A DNA stretch of 64,000 nucleotides. It comes from Mangrovibacter plantisponsor. GTDB lineage: Bacteria > Pseudomonadota > Gammaproteobacteria > Enterobacterales > Enterobacteriaceae. The stretch spans positions 186,001 through 250,000 of the forward strand of contig NZ_QGTS01000006.1 of assembly GCF_003182475.1 (NCBI RefSeq), given 5' to 3'. The notes beneath the pieces were generated by a model. The model had not been told where the DNA came from, searched no databases, and saw only the letters and a list, made by a program, of their open reading frames with translations. Each line of letters opens with the position of its first letter. Within the stretch, counting starts at the first letter, position 1. The position numbers and the translations under genes are program-made. Positions 1 through 8,528 of this stretch are shown here, piece after piece.

Positions 1-102
1 GAGAAAGATTTATTTACCAAAAACGTAAAGTAAAACTTACTATATCGTCAAAAATACATAACGCCCACTACAAATCGCTTTTATACCAGACAGTCTCTAA
101 AA

Positions 103-690
103 TCAGGATTCGCTACTACGAATAGCACTTTTCGGACGAAAAGCTGCTACCACCTCAGGGTTGGTTTCCACATAAGGCCCCTCCATCAACTGTACACAAT
201 ACGGTACACTTGCAAAGATACCTGGTATCAGAACCGCTCCATCCGCTGATTTCACCCCTTCCAGTGTTTCCTGAATGGATTTAGGCTGCCCGGGCAGGTT
301 AAGAATAAGAGCCTGTTTACGGATAACACCGACCTGACGTGACAAAATCGCAGTAGGCACATAATGCAGGCTAATCTGGCGCATCTGCTCCCCAAACCCC
401 GGCATTTGCCGGTCAGCGACAGCGAGAGTTGCATCCGGAGTGACATCCCTGCGTGCCGGGCCGGTTCCCCCGGTGGTGAATACCAAATGGCACCCCATTT
501 CATCAACCAATTCACACAACGTTTGCTCAATTATTGCCTGCTCATCAGGAATCAGTCGGGTTTCGAACGTAAACGGCGTAGTCAGTGCGCTGGCAAGCCA
601 GCTTTCCAGTGCAGGGATACCTTTATCCTGGTAGACACCACTGGAAGCGCGGTCAGAAACAGAAACAAGGCCAATACGGAGTGTGCTCAT
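103..690 (-). CDS. mog: Molybdopterin adenylyltransferase Mog
   Basis: Adenylylates molybdopterin before molybdate insertion in molybdenum cofactor synthesis, in the cytoplasm. The 195-residue product matches E. coli Mog nearly end to end. It carries the MoaB/Mog nucleotide-binding TTGGTG loop near residue 72, then RRDVTPDAT, and LNLPGQPKS near residue 132. An in-frame TTG lies two codons upstream, but the ATG at 690 gives the family start MSTLRIG. The gene lies downstream of talB on the same strand. The intervening 200 bases hold a talB hairpin and a CAGAGA tandem repeat about 90 bases before the start codon. Identification is very secure; how mog is transcribed here is not visible. Confidence 0.97.
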   Translation of the reverse strand: MSTLRIGLVSVSDRASSGVYQDKGIPALESWLASALTTPFTFETRLIPDEQAIIEQTLCELVDEMGCHLVFTTGGTGPARRDVTPDATLAVADRQMPGFGEQMRQISLHYVPTAILSRQVGVIRKQALILNLPGQPKSIQETLEGVKSADGAVLIPGIFASVPYCVQLMEGPYVETNPEVVAAFRPKSAIRSSES

Positions 691-780
691 AATCAATTCC
701 GGTCAGTAAACGTAATGTTCTGATAATACACCGTGAGGCAGAGCGCAGACAAAAATGCAGGCAAGAAAGACGAGAAGAGA

Positions 781-852
781 CAGAGACAGAGACAGAGACA
801 GAGACAGAGACAGAGACAGAGACAGAGACAGAGACAGAGACAGAGACAGAGA
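781..852. repeat. CAGAGA hexanucleotide microsatellite, 12 perfect copies
   Basis: Twelve uninterrupted copies of CAGAGA, preceded by a partial copy (AGAGA, 776-780), fill the space between the talB 3' hairpin and mog. Read on the mog strand it is a TCTCTG repeat starting about 90 bases upstream of the mog ATG, so it lies in the mog promoter or leader zone. All frames stay open through it (Arg-Gln, Asp-Arg, Ser-Val, Cys-Leu dipeptides), but this is a property of the repeat and not coding evidence. Confidence 0.95.
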
Positions 853-858
853 AGATCA

Positions 859-880
859 TACGGCCGGAACACCGGCCGTA
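859..880 (-). terminator. Hairpin downstream of talB
   Basis: A perfect 9-bp stem, TACGGCCGG/CCGGCCGTA with loop AACA, sits 10 bases after the talB stop codon. The sequence that follows on the talB strand is pyrimidine-rich (the TCTCTG repeat) but lacks a strong T tract. It may be a weak intrinsic terminator or an mRNA 3'-end stabiliser. Confidence 0.6.
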
Positions 881-890
881 TTTGGGGCAA

Positions 891-1844
891 TTACAGCAAA
901 TCGCCCACCATTTTTTCCAGTTTACCCTGGTCAACAGCAAACTTACGGATACCATCAGCCAGTTTATCAACAGCCATAGGATCCTGGTTGTGCTCCCACA
1001 GGAACTGAGATTCCGTCATACGTTCCGGGCGCGCTTTCACTTCGCCGGTGTAAGACAGTTTACGTTCAACAGCACCCTGTGCTTCAGAGAGTTCTTTCAA
1101 TAAAGCCGGAGCAATCGTCAGGCGGTCACAACCAGCCAGTTCCAGAATTTCGCCGACATTACGGAAGCTTGCACCCATGACGACAGTTTCATAGCCATGC
1201 TGTTTGTAATATTCGTAAATTTCAGAAACAGAAACTACGCCCGGGTCTTCGCTTGCGGCGTACTCTTTTTTATCGGTATTCGCTTTATACCAGTCAAGAA
1301 TACGGCCAACGAAAGGAGAAATCAGATACACACCAGCTTCAGCACAGGCACGAGCCTGGGCAAAAGAAAACAGCAACGTCAGGTTGCAGTTGATACCTTC
1401 TTTTTCCAGTTGTTCTGCCGCGCGAATACCCTGCCAGGTTGAGGCCAGCTTGATCAGAATACGATCATTGCTGATACCGGCATCGTTATACAGCTTAATC
1501 AGGCGTTTTGCCTTAGCAATGCTGGCTTCGGTATCGTATGACAGGCGGGCATCCACTTCAGTGGAAATGCGGCCAGGGATTAATTTAAGAATTTCCAGAC
1601 CAATGTTTACAGCCAGTTTGTCTGTTGCATCAACCAGTTGCTGTTCACGGTCACTGCTTTGGTCGCGAGCCCAGGTTACGGCTTCATCGATTAACTTGCG
1701 GTATTCCGGGATCTGCGCAGCATTAAGAATCAGAGATGGGTTAGTGGTGGCATCCTGCGGCTGGTAAAGTTTCATTGCCGCGATGTCTCCGGTATCAGCA
1801 ACAACCGTAGTCAGCTGACGCAAGGAGGTCAATTTATCCGTCAT
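891..1844 (-). CDS. talB: Transaldolase B
   Basis: Transfers a dihydroxyacetone unit from sedoheptulose 7-phosphate to glyceraldehyde 3-phosphate in the non-oxidative pentose phosphate pathway; cytosolic. The 317-residue length equals E. coli TalB and alignment from memory is near-complete. The Schiff-base lysine is K132 in [10 protein letters not shown], and the TNPSLIL barrel motif is near residue 34. An AGGAG-like site precedes the ATG on the minus strand. The gene is divergent from yaaJ across about 200 bases and convergent with nothing; mog follows on the same strand. Confidence 0.98.
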   Translation of the reverse strand: MTDKLTSLRQLTTVVADTGDIAAMKLYQPQDATTNPSLILNAAQIPEYRKLIDEAVTWARDQSSDREQQLVDATDKLAVNIGLEILKLIPGRISTEVDARLSYDTEASIAKAKRLIKLYNDAGISNDRILIKLASTWQGIRAAEQLEKEGINCNLTLLFSFAQARACAEAGVYLISPFVGRILDWYKANTDKKEYAASEDPGVVSVSEIYEYYKQHGYETVVMGASFRNVGEILELAGCDRLTIAPALLKELSEAQGAVERKLSYTGEVKARPERMTESQFLWEHNQDPMAVDKLADGIRKFAVDQGKLEKMVGDLL

Positions 1845-2045
1845 GATTATTCACTCATCAAAACTGCTTGTTAGGGAGATGTAACCGGTCTGTCCCGATG
1901 ATAACACGGTGTGTTTCAGGTGCAACCTGCAGCAAACGCCACGGGCTCATTATGGTAAACTCCACTCACAAACTGTACGCCCCCGGTTGGATTCAGCCGC
2001 CATGGCGTGGGTCGTTCCAGAAAATTGATGTTTTAAAAGGAAAAA

Positions 2046-3473
2046 ATGCAGGACTTTCTGGCATTTATCAACCAAGTGCTGTGGGGAGCAATTTTACTCT
2101 ACCTGGTTCCGGCCACCGGAGTCTGGTTCACGTTGCGCTGCAGCTTTATTCAGTTTCGTTACTTTTTGCCGGCTGTAAAAAGTCTGAAAATCACCTTTCG
2201 CACCAAAAATAAAAATATCACGCCTTTTCAGTCAATTTGCACCAGCATGGCTGCGCGCGTCGGCAGCGGAAATTTGGCAGGCGTCGTCATTGCACTGGCC
2301 GGTGGCGGGCCCGGTGCTCTCTTCTGGATGTGGTTTGCAGCCCTGACCGGTATGGCGACAACATTTGCAGAATGCACTCTGGCGCAGTTGTACAAAACAC
2401 CCAATAAAAACGGCGGGTTCCGCGGAGGCCCGGCCTGGTATATGGCTCATGGCCTGGGTATGCGCTGGATGGGCGTTGCGTTCTCATTGTTCTTACTGGT
2501 TGCTTTCGGGCTGGTATTTAATACCGTTCAGGCCAACGCCATTGCGGTAGCAATGTCCGGTTCATTCTCTGTTGCACCGATAATCAGCGGCAGTGTGCTG
2601 GCTATTGTTGCCTGCCTGGTTTTCACCCGTGGGTTACCCGGAATTGCCCGAATACTGCAATGGCTGGTGCCACTCATGGCCATACTGTGGATTGGCGTCA
2701 GCCTGAGCGTAGTGTTTACCCATATTGAACAAGTACCAGGCGTGATACGGCGGGTTATTGAGTATGCTTTTGGCTGGCAACAGATAGCATCGGGCGCACT
2801 GGGTTATACCTTAAGCCAGGCGATTGCCAGCGGCCTGCAGCGTGCCATGTTCTCTAATGAATCCGGTATGGGCTCAACCCCAAATGCGGCGGCGGCGGCT
2901 GAAGCCATTCCTGCTCACCCGGCCTCTCAGGGTATTGTTCAAATGGCGGGAGTAATGTTTGACACATTCGGTATCTGTACCGCAACGGCCGCTATTATTC
3001 TGCTCTCAGGCAGCAATACCGAAGTGATTGACCGGGCAAACAGTATCAATCTGCTACAAAACGCACTCAGCACGCTTTCCGGCGCATGGGGCGCAAACTT
3101 TGTCGCGTTTATCACCGTGTTATTCGCATTCACTTCTGTGCTGGCTAACTACAGTTATGCAGAGAACAACCTGTCATTTCTGCGCCTGGACACTCCCCGT
3201 ATCGTGACATCGCTGCGGGTGATAGTCAGCCTGACATTACTGGCCGGAGCCCTTTCCAGTATCGACCTGGTGTGGTCGCTGGCTGATATTATTATGGCGT
3301 TCATGGCAATTACCAACCTTACCGCAATATTACTACTTTCCCCTGTCGTCCGTGATGTCACGTTAGATTACCATCGTCAACGAAAACTGGGCCTGACACC
3401 AACGTTTGACCCCGACCGTTTCCCTGATATCAGCGGGCAGTTGTTCCCAGGCGTTTGGAAGGCAAAAAAATAA
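2046..3473 (+). CDS. yaaJ: Sodium:alanine symporter family protein YaaJ (AGCS)
   Basis: Predicted inner-membrane Na+-coupled amino acid symporter of the AGCS family, 475 residues, with about 10-11 hydrophobic segments. Family signatures are visible: FQSICTSMAARVGSGNLAGV near residue 60, FRGGPAWYMAHGLGMRW near 123, and MFSNESGMGSTPNAAAAA near 275. It aligns along its length with E. coli YaaJ but is clearly more diverged than its neighbours. AAAAGGAAAAA provides the ribosome site for the ATG at 2046. It is divergent from talB and followed by yaaA. Substrate is inferred from family only (alanine or glycine). Confidence 0.93.
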   Translation: MQDFLAFINQVLWGAILLYLVPATGVWFTLRCSFIQFRYFLPAVKSLKITFRTKNKNITPFQSICTSMAARVGSGNLAGVVIALAGGGPGALFWMWFAALTGMATTFAECTLAQLYKTPNKNGGFRGGPAWYMAHGLGMRWMGVAFSLFLLVAFGLVFNTVQANAIAVAMSGSFSVAPIISGSVLAIVACLVFTRGLPGIARILQWLVPLMAILWIGVSLSVVFTHIEQVPGVIRRVIEYAFGWQQIASGALGYTLSQAIASGLQRAMFSNESGMGSTPNAAAAAEAIPAHPASQGIVQMAGVMFDTFGICTATAAIILLSGSNTEVIDRANSINLLQNALSTLSGAWGANFVAFITVLFAFTSVLANYSYAENNLSFLRLDTPRIVTSLRVIVSLTLLAGALSSIDLVWSLADIIMAFMAITNLTAILLLSPVVRDVTLDYHRQRKLGLTPTFDPDRFPDISGQLFPGVWKAKK

Positions 3474-3564
3474 AAACATCCCGACCAATCATAACCATTG
3501 ATAAGCCGCCACTGAAAATTTGCTACAGTGGGTGCAAAGAAAAAGTATTAAGGAGCGCGCTGTT

Positions 3565-4338
3565 ATGCTGATTTTAATTTCACCTGCAAAGACACTGGAT
3601 TACCAAAGCCCGCTGGCAACCACTCGTTTCACCCAACCCGAGTTACTGGATTACAGCCAGCAGTTAATCACCGAAGCTCGTAAATTAAGTGAGGCGCAAA
3701 TCGCGTCATTAATGGGGATCAGCGATAAACTGGCGTCATTAAACGCAACACGGTTCCACGACTGGCAGGCTAATTTCACCCTGGAAAATGCCCGCCAGGC
3801 CATCCTCGCTTTCAAAGGAGATGTGTACACAGGTTTACAGGCTGAATCCTTTTCTGAAGCCGATTTCGATTTTGCCCAGTCACATTTAAGAATGCTGTCC
3901 GGGTTATATGGCGTGCTACGCCCACTGGATCTGATGCAGCCTTACCGGCTGGAAATGGGCATTCGCCTGGCGAACGCTAACGGCAAAGATCTCTACCAGT
4001 TTTGGGGAGATACCATTACAGATAAACTGAATCAGCACATCCTTGAACAGCAAGAGCAGGCTGTGGTGAACCTTGCGTCTGATGAATACTTCAAATCTGT
4101 GAAAACCGCGAAACTCAAGGCGCCCATCATCAAGCCTGTGTTCCTTGATGAAAAAAATGGCAAATACAAAGTCATCAGCTTCTATGCCAAAAAAGCCCGT
4201 GGGTTGATGAGCCGGTTTATCATTCAACACCGCCTGACCAGGCCAGAGCAGCTCGCTGAGTTTAACGAGGAAGGCTATACCTTCGATAGCGCAACCTCAA
4301 CCGACCAGGAACTGGTTTTCCGCCGCTCGGAACAATAA
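3565..4338 (+). CDS. yaaA: Peroxide stress protein YaaA
   Basis: UPF0246 protein that in E. coli is OxyR-induced and lowers free intracellular iron during peroxide stress. The product is 257 residues, starting [16 protein letters not shown], and matches E. coli YaaA (258 residues) throughout, including [20 protein letters not shown] and [17 protein letters not shown] longer frame opens at 3520, but the AAGGAG at 3550-3555 and homology fix the ATG at 3565. It follows yaaJ by about 90 bases. A GC-rich hairpin (stem TGGCTGG/CCAGCCA, 4345-4365) follows the stop but has no T tract. I cannot see an OxyR site with confidence. Confidence 0.96.
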   Translation: MLILISPAKTLDYQSPLATTRFTQPELLDYSQQLITEARKLSEAQIASLMGISDKLASLNATRFHDWQANFTLENARQAILAFKGDVYTGLQAESFSEADFDFAQSHLRMLSGLYGVLRPLDLMQPYRLEMGIRLANANGKDLYQFWGDTITDKLNQHILEQQEQAVVNLASDEYFKSVKTAKLKAPIIKPVFLDEKNGKYKVISFYAKKARGLMSRFIIQHRLTRPEQLAEFNEEGYTFDSATSTDQELVFRRSEQ

Positions 4339-4661
4339 AGCACCTGGCTGGCTCCCCGCCAGCCATACTACCTGGCTCGCATTCTTCTCATTATATTCCC
4401 CTGCCATTTGGCTTACGTTCAAGATTTATACTTTATCATTCGCTTTTACTCATATTATCCACTATAAAAGCCACGCGTTTTACATGGCTATTTTTACATC
4501 GCTATAAAGACACACAACGGACAATCCCCAACAGATGCAGGGGTGTAATACCTGCCGGTCCCCCGGTAAAACCTGCATCTGGTGCTGCCAATAGCAGAGC
4601 AAGCAGTTCCTCAGCGCTATTGCTACAAAACACAGGGGTCAATGCATAACAGAGGAATATC
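4339..4661 (+). promoter_or_regulatory. Candidate structured leader upstream of the AbgT-family gene
   Basis: This 323-base gap has no gene. Its distal part (4525-4660) folds well. A 10-bp stem CAGATGCAGG (4532-4541)/CCTGCATCTG (4572-4581) encloses a small GGT/ACC helix and a CCGG/CCGG helix. A second 7-bp stem CAATAGC (4589-4595)/GCTATTG (4616-4622) follows, then the ribosome site AGAGG and the ATG at 4662. The proximal part (4380-4500) is AT-rich and probably holds the promoter. I could not match it to TPP, lysine, glycine, cobalamin, Moco or guanidine riboswitch signatures that I know. The RNA function is inferred from structure alone. Confidence 0.5.
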
Positions 4662-6212
4662 ATGCAAAGCACAACAAGGAACAAGGAAGGGCGTTTGTTA
4701 TCAGGCTTTCTTAATGCTGTAGAAAAAGCCGGGAATAAATTACCCGAACCGGCACTGATCTTTTTTTATATGCTGCTGGGGGTGATGGGGCTGTCTCTCA
4801 TTCTCTCCTGGGTTGATTTCGGCATTGTTAATCCGGTAACCAGTGAAGCAGTTCAGGTAAACAACCTGCTGGCTCCAGAAGCACTGGTTAGCTCACTCAC
4901 CAATATGATAACCACCTTCACAACGTTCGCACCTCTGGGGATTGTTCTGGTCGCCATGCTGGGTGTGGGGGTTGCTGAACGCTCCGGTTTCATCAATACC
5001 GCGCTGAAAAAGATGCTGAACGTCACCCCGCGCCGGTTATTGACCCCAATGCTTATCTTTGTTGCCATGTTCAGCCATGTAGCTGCAGATGCCGGCTATG
5101 TACTGGTTATTCCACTGGGCGCGATTATTTTTATGTCGGCCGGGCGCCATCCCCTGGTCGGTATTGCTGCAGCGTTTTCCGGTGTTTCGGGTGGTTTCGC
5201 CGCGAACATGGTGCCTACTGGTAACGATGCATTATTGCAGGGCTTCACTCAGGCAGCAGCACAACTGCTGGACAGCACCTATACCGTTAACACGCTGTGT
5301 AACCTGTTCTTTGGGATCGCGTCATCTGTGGTAATCACCCTTACAGGGTGGTGGGTCACAGAACGTATCGTTGAACCTCGTGTTTCAAAAATGCCGATAG
5401 ACGGCGATTATGTTCATGATGACGATATGTCGAACTACTCCCCAAAAGAGAGCAAAGCGTTTATTTTGGCAACGCTTGTCATGCTCCTTGGGCTGGGTTT
5501 GCTGGCCGTTGTCTCCTGGCCGGCTGACTCCATCATGCGTGGGGCAGATGGTTCTCTGACGGGCTACAGCGCGCCAATAATGAAAGCAATCGTGCCGCTT
5601 ATTTTCCTGGTATTTATCATCCCCGGTATTGTCTACGGCTACGCATCAGGCACATTCAGTAAAGGCAAAGATGTTATTGATGCCATGAATGACACCATGA
5701 GTAAAATGGGCTCTTACATGGTGATGGCTTTCTTTTGCGCCATGTTTATCAAGGCTTTTGGCGACTCCAATATTGGTACGCTGTTAGCACTGGCAGGTGC
5801 GGATGCCCTGAAGGCGATGTCATTACCTGGTGGCGTAACCATTGTCGGCATGATTGTGCTGACAGCAGTTGTCAATATTCTGATTGGCTCGGCTTCAGCC
5901 AAGTGGGCTCTGCTTTCGCCTATCATGGTTCCAATGCTGATGGCTGTCGGGATCTCTCCGGAATTAACTCAGGCCGCGTTCCGCATTGGGGATTCAACGA
6001 CCAATATCATTACGCCGTTAATGGTCTTCTTCCCGCTAGTGGTGGTTTACTGCCAGCGCTATGTCAAAAGTGCTGGTGTAGGTACTCTGGTTTCCATGAT
6101 GTTGCCTTATTCCATAGTCCTGTTCGTTGTCTGGAGCCTGTTCCTGCTTATTTGGTGGGGCCTGGGTATGCCACTGGGTCTGGCTGCACCTTATACCTAT
6201 CCGGTTCCATGA
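4662..6212 (+). CDS. AbgT-family transporter (p-aminobenzoyl-glutamate or antimetabolite type)
   Basis: Inner-membrane protein of 516 residues with about a dozen hydrophobic segments, belonging to the AbgT family. Family members either import p-aminobenzoyl-glutamate (E. coli AbgT) or export sulfonamide antimetabolites (YdaH, MtrF). Shared landmarks include TFAPLGIVLVAMLGVGVAERSGF near residue 87, SHVAADAGYVLVIPLGAIIF near 139, GSASAKWALLSPIMVPM near 408 and FRIGDSTTNIITPLMVFFPL near 443. AGAGG precedes the ATG. E. coli has yaaX, not this gene, between yaaA and thrC. No abgA/abgB amidase is adjacent, so import of p-aminobenzoyl-glutamate is not supported by context. Confidence 0.88.
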   Translation: MQSTTRNKEGRLLSGFLNAVEKAGNKLPEPALIFFYMLLGVMGLSLILSWVDFGIVNPVTSEAVQVNNLLAPEALVSSLTNMITTFTTFAPLGIVLVAMLGVGVAERSGFINTALKKMLNVTPRRLLTPMLIFVAMFSHVAADAGYVLVIPLGAIIFMSAGRHPLVGIAAAFSGVSGGFAANMVPTGNDALLQGFTQAAAQLLDSTYTVNTLCNLFFGIASSVVITLTGWWVTERIVEPRVSKMPIDGDYVHDDDMSNYSPKESKAFILATLVMLLGLGLLAVVSWPADSIMRGADGSLTGYSAPIMKAIVPLIFLVFIIPGIVYGYASGTFSKGKDVIDAMNDTMSKMGSYMVMAFFCAMFIKAFGDSNIGTLLALAGADALKAMSLPGGVTIVGMIVLTAVVNILIGSASAKWALLSPIMVPMLMAVGISPELTQAAFRIGDSTTNIITPLMVFFPLVVVYCQRYVKSAGVGTLVSMMLPYSIVLFVVWSLFLLIWWGLGMPLGLAAPYTYPVP

Positions 6213-6251
6213 TCAGGCACGCCTGGTCTTGCCTCAGGGTATAAGATAAAA

Positions 6252-6280
6252 AAATGGCCACTTCACTGAAGTGGCCATTT
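6252..6280. terminator. Bidirectional terminator between the AbgT-family gene and thrC
   Basis: A perfect 13-bp stem, AAATGGCCACTTC/GAAGTGGCCATTT with a 3-base loop, lies between convergent genes. A-rich sequence on the left and TATTTT on the right provide T tracts for both strands. Confidence 0.9.
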
Positions 6281-6306
6281 ATGTATTTTAACGCACTCTG
6301 GCGTGA

Positions 6307-7593
6307 TTATTTGCCGCGCAGCATAAATGCGCGCAACTGGTCATAATCGGCCGGTAAGAAGTGAGACAACAGTTCAAGGTCAGCCCTTGCCGCCAGTTCT
6401 TCAGGCAGTGGCAACGTTTTATCCAGGATAACTTCAACACTTTCTTTAAATTTAGCCGGGTGAGCAGTACCAAGGAACAGCCCGTATTCACCGTCATGTA
6501 ACTGGTCACGTAATGCCCGGTAGGCAATTGCCGCATGGGGCTCTGAAACATAACCGAGTTCATCCAGAGCACGCATAGTGGCTTTGGTTGTCTCGTCGTC
6601 TACAGTTGCATAACCCAGTTCATTCAGGCGCCAAATCTTACGGCGGAATAGCTCTTCCACACGCGGCCAGTTGTTGGGCTGGCTGACATCCATAGCATTA
6701 GAGAGCGTAGCAACCGTCGCGTTGGGAGCCCATTCACCGCCAGCCAAATAGCGCGGCACAGTATCATTCGCGTTTGTTGCTGCAATAAAGCGTTTAACTG
6801 GCAAACCCAGTGATTTAGCCAGCAGGCCGGCAGTCAGGTCACCGAAGTTACCGCTGGGCACAGACACTACCAGTTGATTACGGGCTTCCTGTGGCAGTTG
6901 CGCTACCGCTTCGAAGTAGTAACAAATTTGCGCCAGTAACCGGCTGATATTAATCGAGTTAGCGGAGTTAAGGCCCAGCGCGACTTTCAGTTCTTCATCA
7001 TCAAAAGCCTGTTTCACCAAAGCCTGGCACGCATCGAAGTCGCCTTTCACAGCAACCGTTTCGATATTGCCACCCAGGGTGCAGAACAATTTTTCCTGCA
7101 ACGGGCTGATTTTCCCTTCCGGGTAAAGAATCACCACGCGCACATTCGGCAGGCCAAAGAAAGCATGGGCAACAGCGGCACCAGTGTCACCGGACGTTGC
7201 GGTCAGAATAGTGACCGGCTTGTCTCCACTGATATGGGCAAGGATCTGCGCCATAAAACGGCCACCAAAGTCTTTGAATGCCAGCGTGGGGCCATGGAAC
7301 AATTCAAGACAACCCACATCACTTTCTACCGGCTTAACCGGCGCCGGGAAAGTAAACGCAGCCTTCACCAGAGCCGCCAGTTGTGCCTCAGGAATTTCAT
7401 CACCAATAAATGCTGACAAAATCTTGCTACTACGCGTGACGAAATCCATCTCCAGCATTTCATCAATGTCGGTGAGGCTGAATTCAGGAAGCTCATGAGG
7501 AAAAAACAGGCCCTGATTACGGCCAAGCCCCTGAGTTACTGCCTGTGAAAAGCTGACCTGCTCATTGTGATCTTTCAGATTGTAGAGTTTCAT
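6307..7593 (-). CDS. thrC: Threonine synthase
   Basis: PLP enzyme converting O-phosphohomoserine to threonine, the last step of threonine synthesis. The 428 residues equal E. coli ThrC. The PLP lysine is K107 in LAFKDFGGRF, and the phosphate-binding SGNFGD loop lies near residue 246. The start is 3 bases after the thrB stop, as expected for translational coupling in thrABC. The last residues (FMLRGK) differ from E. coli but the frame is intact. Convergent with the AbgT-family gene, sharing a terminator. Confidence 0.98.
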   Translation of the reverse strand: MKLYNLKDHNEQVSFSQAVTQGLGRNQGLFFPHELPEFSLTDIDEMLEMDFVTRSSKILSAFIGDEIPEAQLAALVKAAFTFPAPVKPVESDVGCLELFHGPTLAFKDFGGRFMAQILAHISGDKPVTILTATSGDTGAAVAHAFFGLPNVRVVILYPEGKISPLQEKLFCTLGGNIETVAVKGDFDACQALVKQAFDDEELKVALGLNSANSINISRLLAQICYYFEAVAQLPQEARNQLVVSVPSGNFGDLTAGLLAKSLGLPVKRFIAATNANDTVPRYLAGGEWAPNATVATLSNAMDVSQPNNWPRVEELFRRKIWRLNELGYATVDDETTKATMRALDELGYVSEPHAAIAYRALRDQLHDGEYGLFLGTAHPAKFKESVEVILDKTLPLPEELAARADLELLSHFLPADYDQLRAFMLRGK

Positions 7594-7596
7594 TAC

Positions 7597-8526
7597 TTAT
7601 CCCATTACTCGTGCACCTGCCGTATCGAGACGGCAGATATGTACAAAGCCTTCCTGATTCTGGACGTAATTCTGGCTTAACCAGTCAGCTACCTGTTGAG
7701 CAGCATCAGCCCGGTTGCATACGGCAAACATCGTTGGCCCCGAGCCAGAAATGCCACATGCCAGCGCACCCAGTTCCATCGCCGCCTGGCGTGCAGCTTC
7801 AAAGCCAGGCAATAACTGTGTGCGGTAAGGTTCAGCAATCACATCCTTCATTAATGCGGCAGCCAACGCAGGCTGGCCGGTGTGGCAGGCATGAATAAAC
7901 CCGCCCAAATAGCGGCCATGGCGGATACAATCCTGGCGGCGATATTCAGCAGGAAGAATCGCCCGGGCCTGTGCTGTAGACACTTTAATGCCCGGGTAAG
8001 CCATCACCCACTGCCAGTCGTCAAAACCAGGCACCGACTGGCTGATTATCCCTTGCTCTTCCAGCATAAGTTGCATTCCCCCCAGAAAACAGGGAGCAAC
8101 GTTGTCGTAATGCACACTGCCGGAAATGCGCCCTTCCATTTCCCCCATCAGGCCAAGCAGTGCCGTGTCATCCAAAGGCTTGCCACAAAATTCGTTCATT
8201 GCCATCAATGCAGCGACCACCGAACAGGCACTGGAACCCAGCCCAGAGCCGATAGGCATGTTTTTTTCCAGCGTCATCGCTACCGGAACCTGTTTACCAA
8301 TAGCCTGGCAAAAACGTTCCCAGCACTGCCAGACAATATTATCTTCCGCCCGGGGAGGTAATTTGCTGACAAAACGCCCAACATTTTTCAGTGAAAAAGT
8401 GTCAGCCGCTTCCACCGAAACACAATCGCCCAGCAATGCGCCATCCAGCGGAGACACTGCTGCGCCTAAGACATCAAACCCTACACTCACATTGCCAATG
8501 GAGGCAGGTGCATACACAGTAACCAT
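7597..8526 (-). CDS. thrB: Homoserine kinase
   Basis: GHMP-family kinase phosphorylating homoserine for ThrC. The product is 309 residues, starting [18 protein letters not shown]. The ATP-binding [12 protein letters not shown] motif lies near residue 89, and the C-terminal [13 protein letters not shown] glycine-rich motif near 258. A longer frame runs up to 8547, but the ATG at 8526 matches E. coli and sits 2 bases after the thrA stop (8529-8531). Middle gene of thrLABC. Confidence 0.98.
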   Translation of the reverse strand: MVTVYAPASIGNVSVGFDVLGAAVSPLDGALLGDCVSVEAADTFSLKNVGRFVSKLPPRAEDNIVWQCWERFCQAIGKQVPVAMTLEKNMPIGSGLGSSACSVVAALMAMNEFCGKPLDDTALLGLMGEMEGRISGSVHYDNVAPCFLGGMQLMLEEQGIISQSVPGFDDWQWVMAYPGIKVSTAQARAILPAEYRRQDCIRHGRYLGGFIHACHTGQPALAAALMKDVIAEPYRTQLLPGFEAARQAAMELGALACGISGSGPTMFAVCNRADAAQQVADWLSQNYVQNQEGFVHICRLDTAGARVMG

Positions 8527-8528
8527 TA

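Noticed and set aside
781-852. CRISPR array
   Set aside because: The unit is a 6-base microsatellite without spacers. No cas genes or longer spaced repeats occur in the window.
733-1008. Open frames through the CAGAGA repeat giving Arg-Gln, Asp-Arg, Ser-Val or Cys-Leu repeats
   Set aside because: A hexamer without stop codons keeps every frame open. No ribosome site or homology, and the frames run into talB antisense.
1868-2212. 114-residue plus-strand frame overlapping the start of yaaJ
   Set aside because: It covers the talB/yaaJ control region and the yaaJ start in another frame. Composition is unlike a protein and yaaJ has its own ribosome site.
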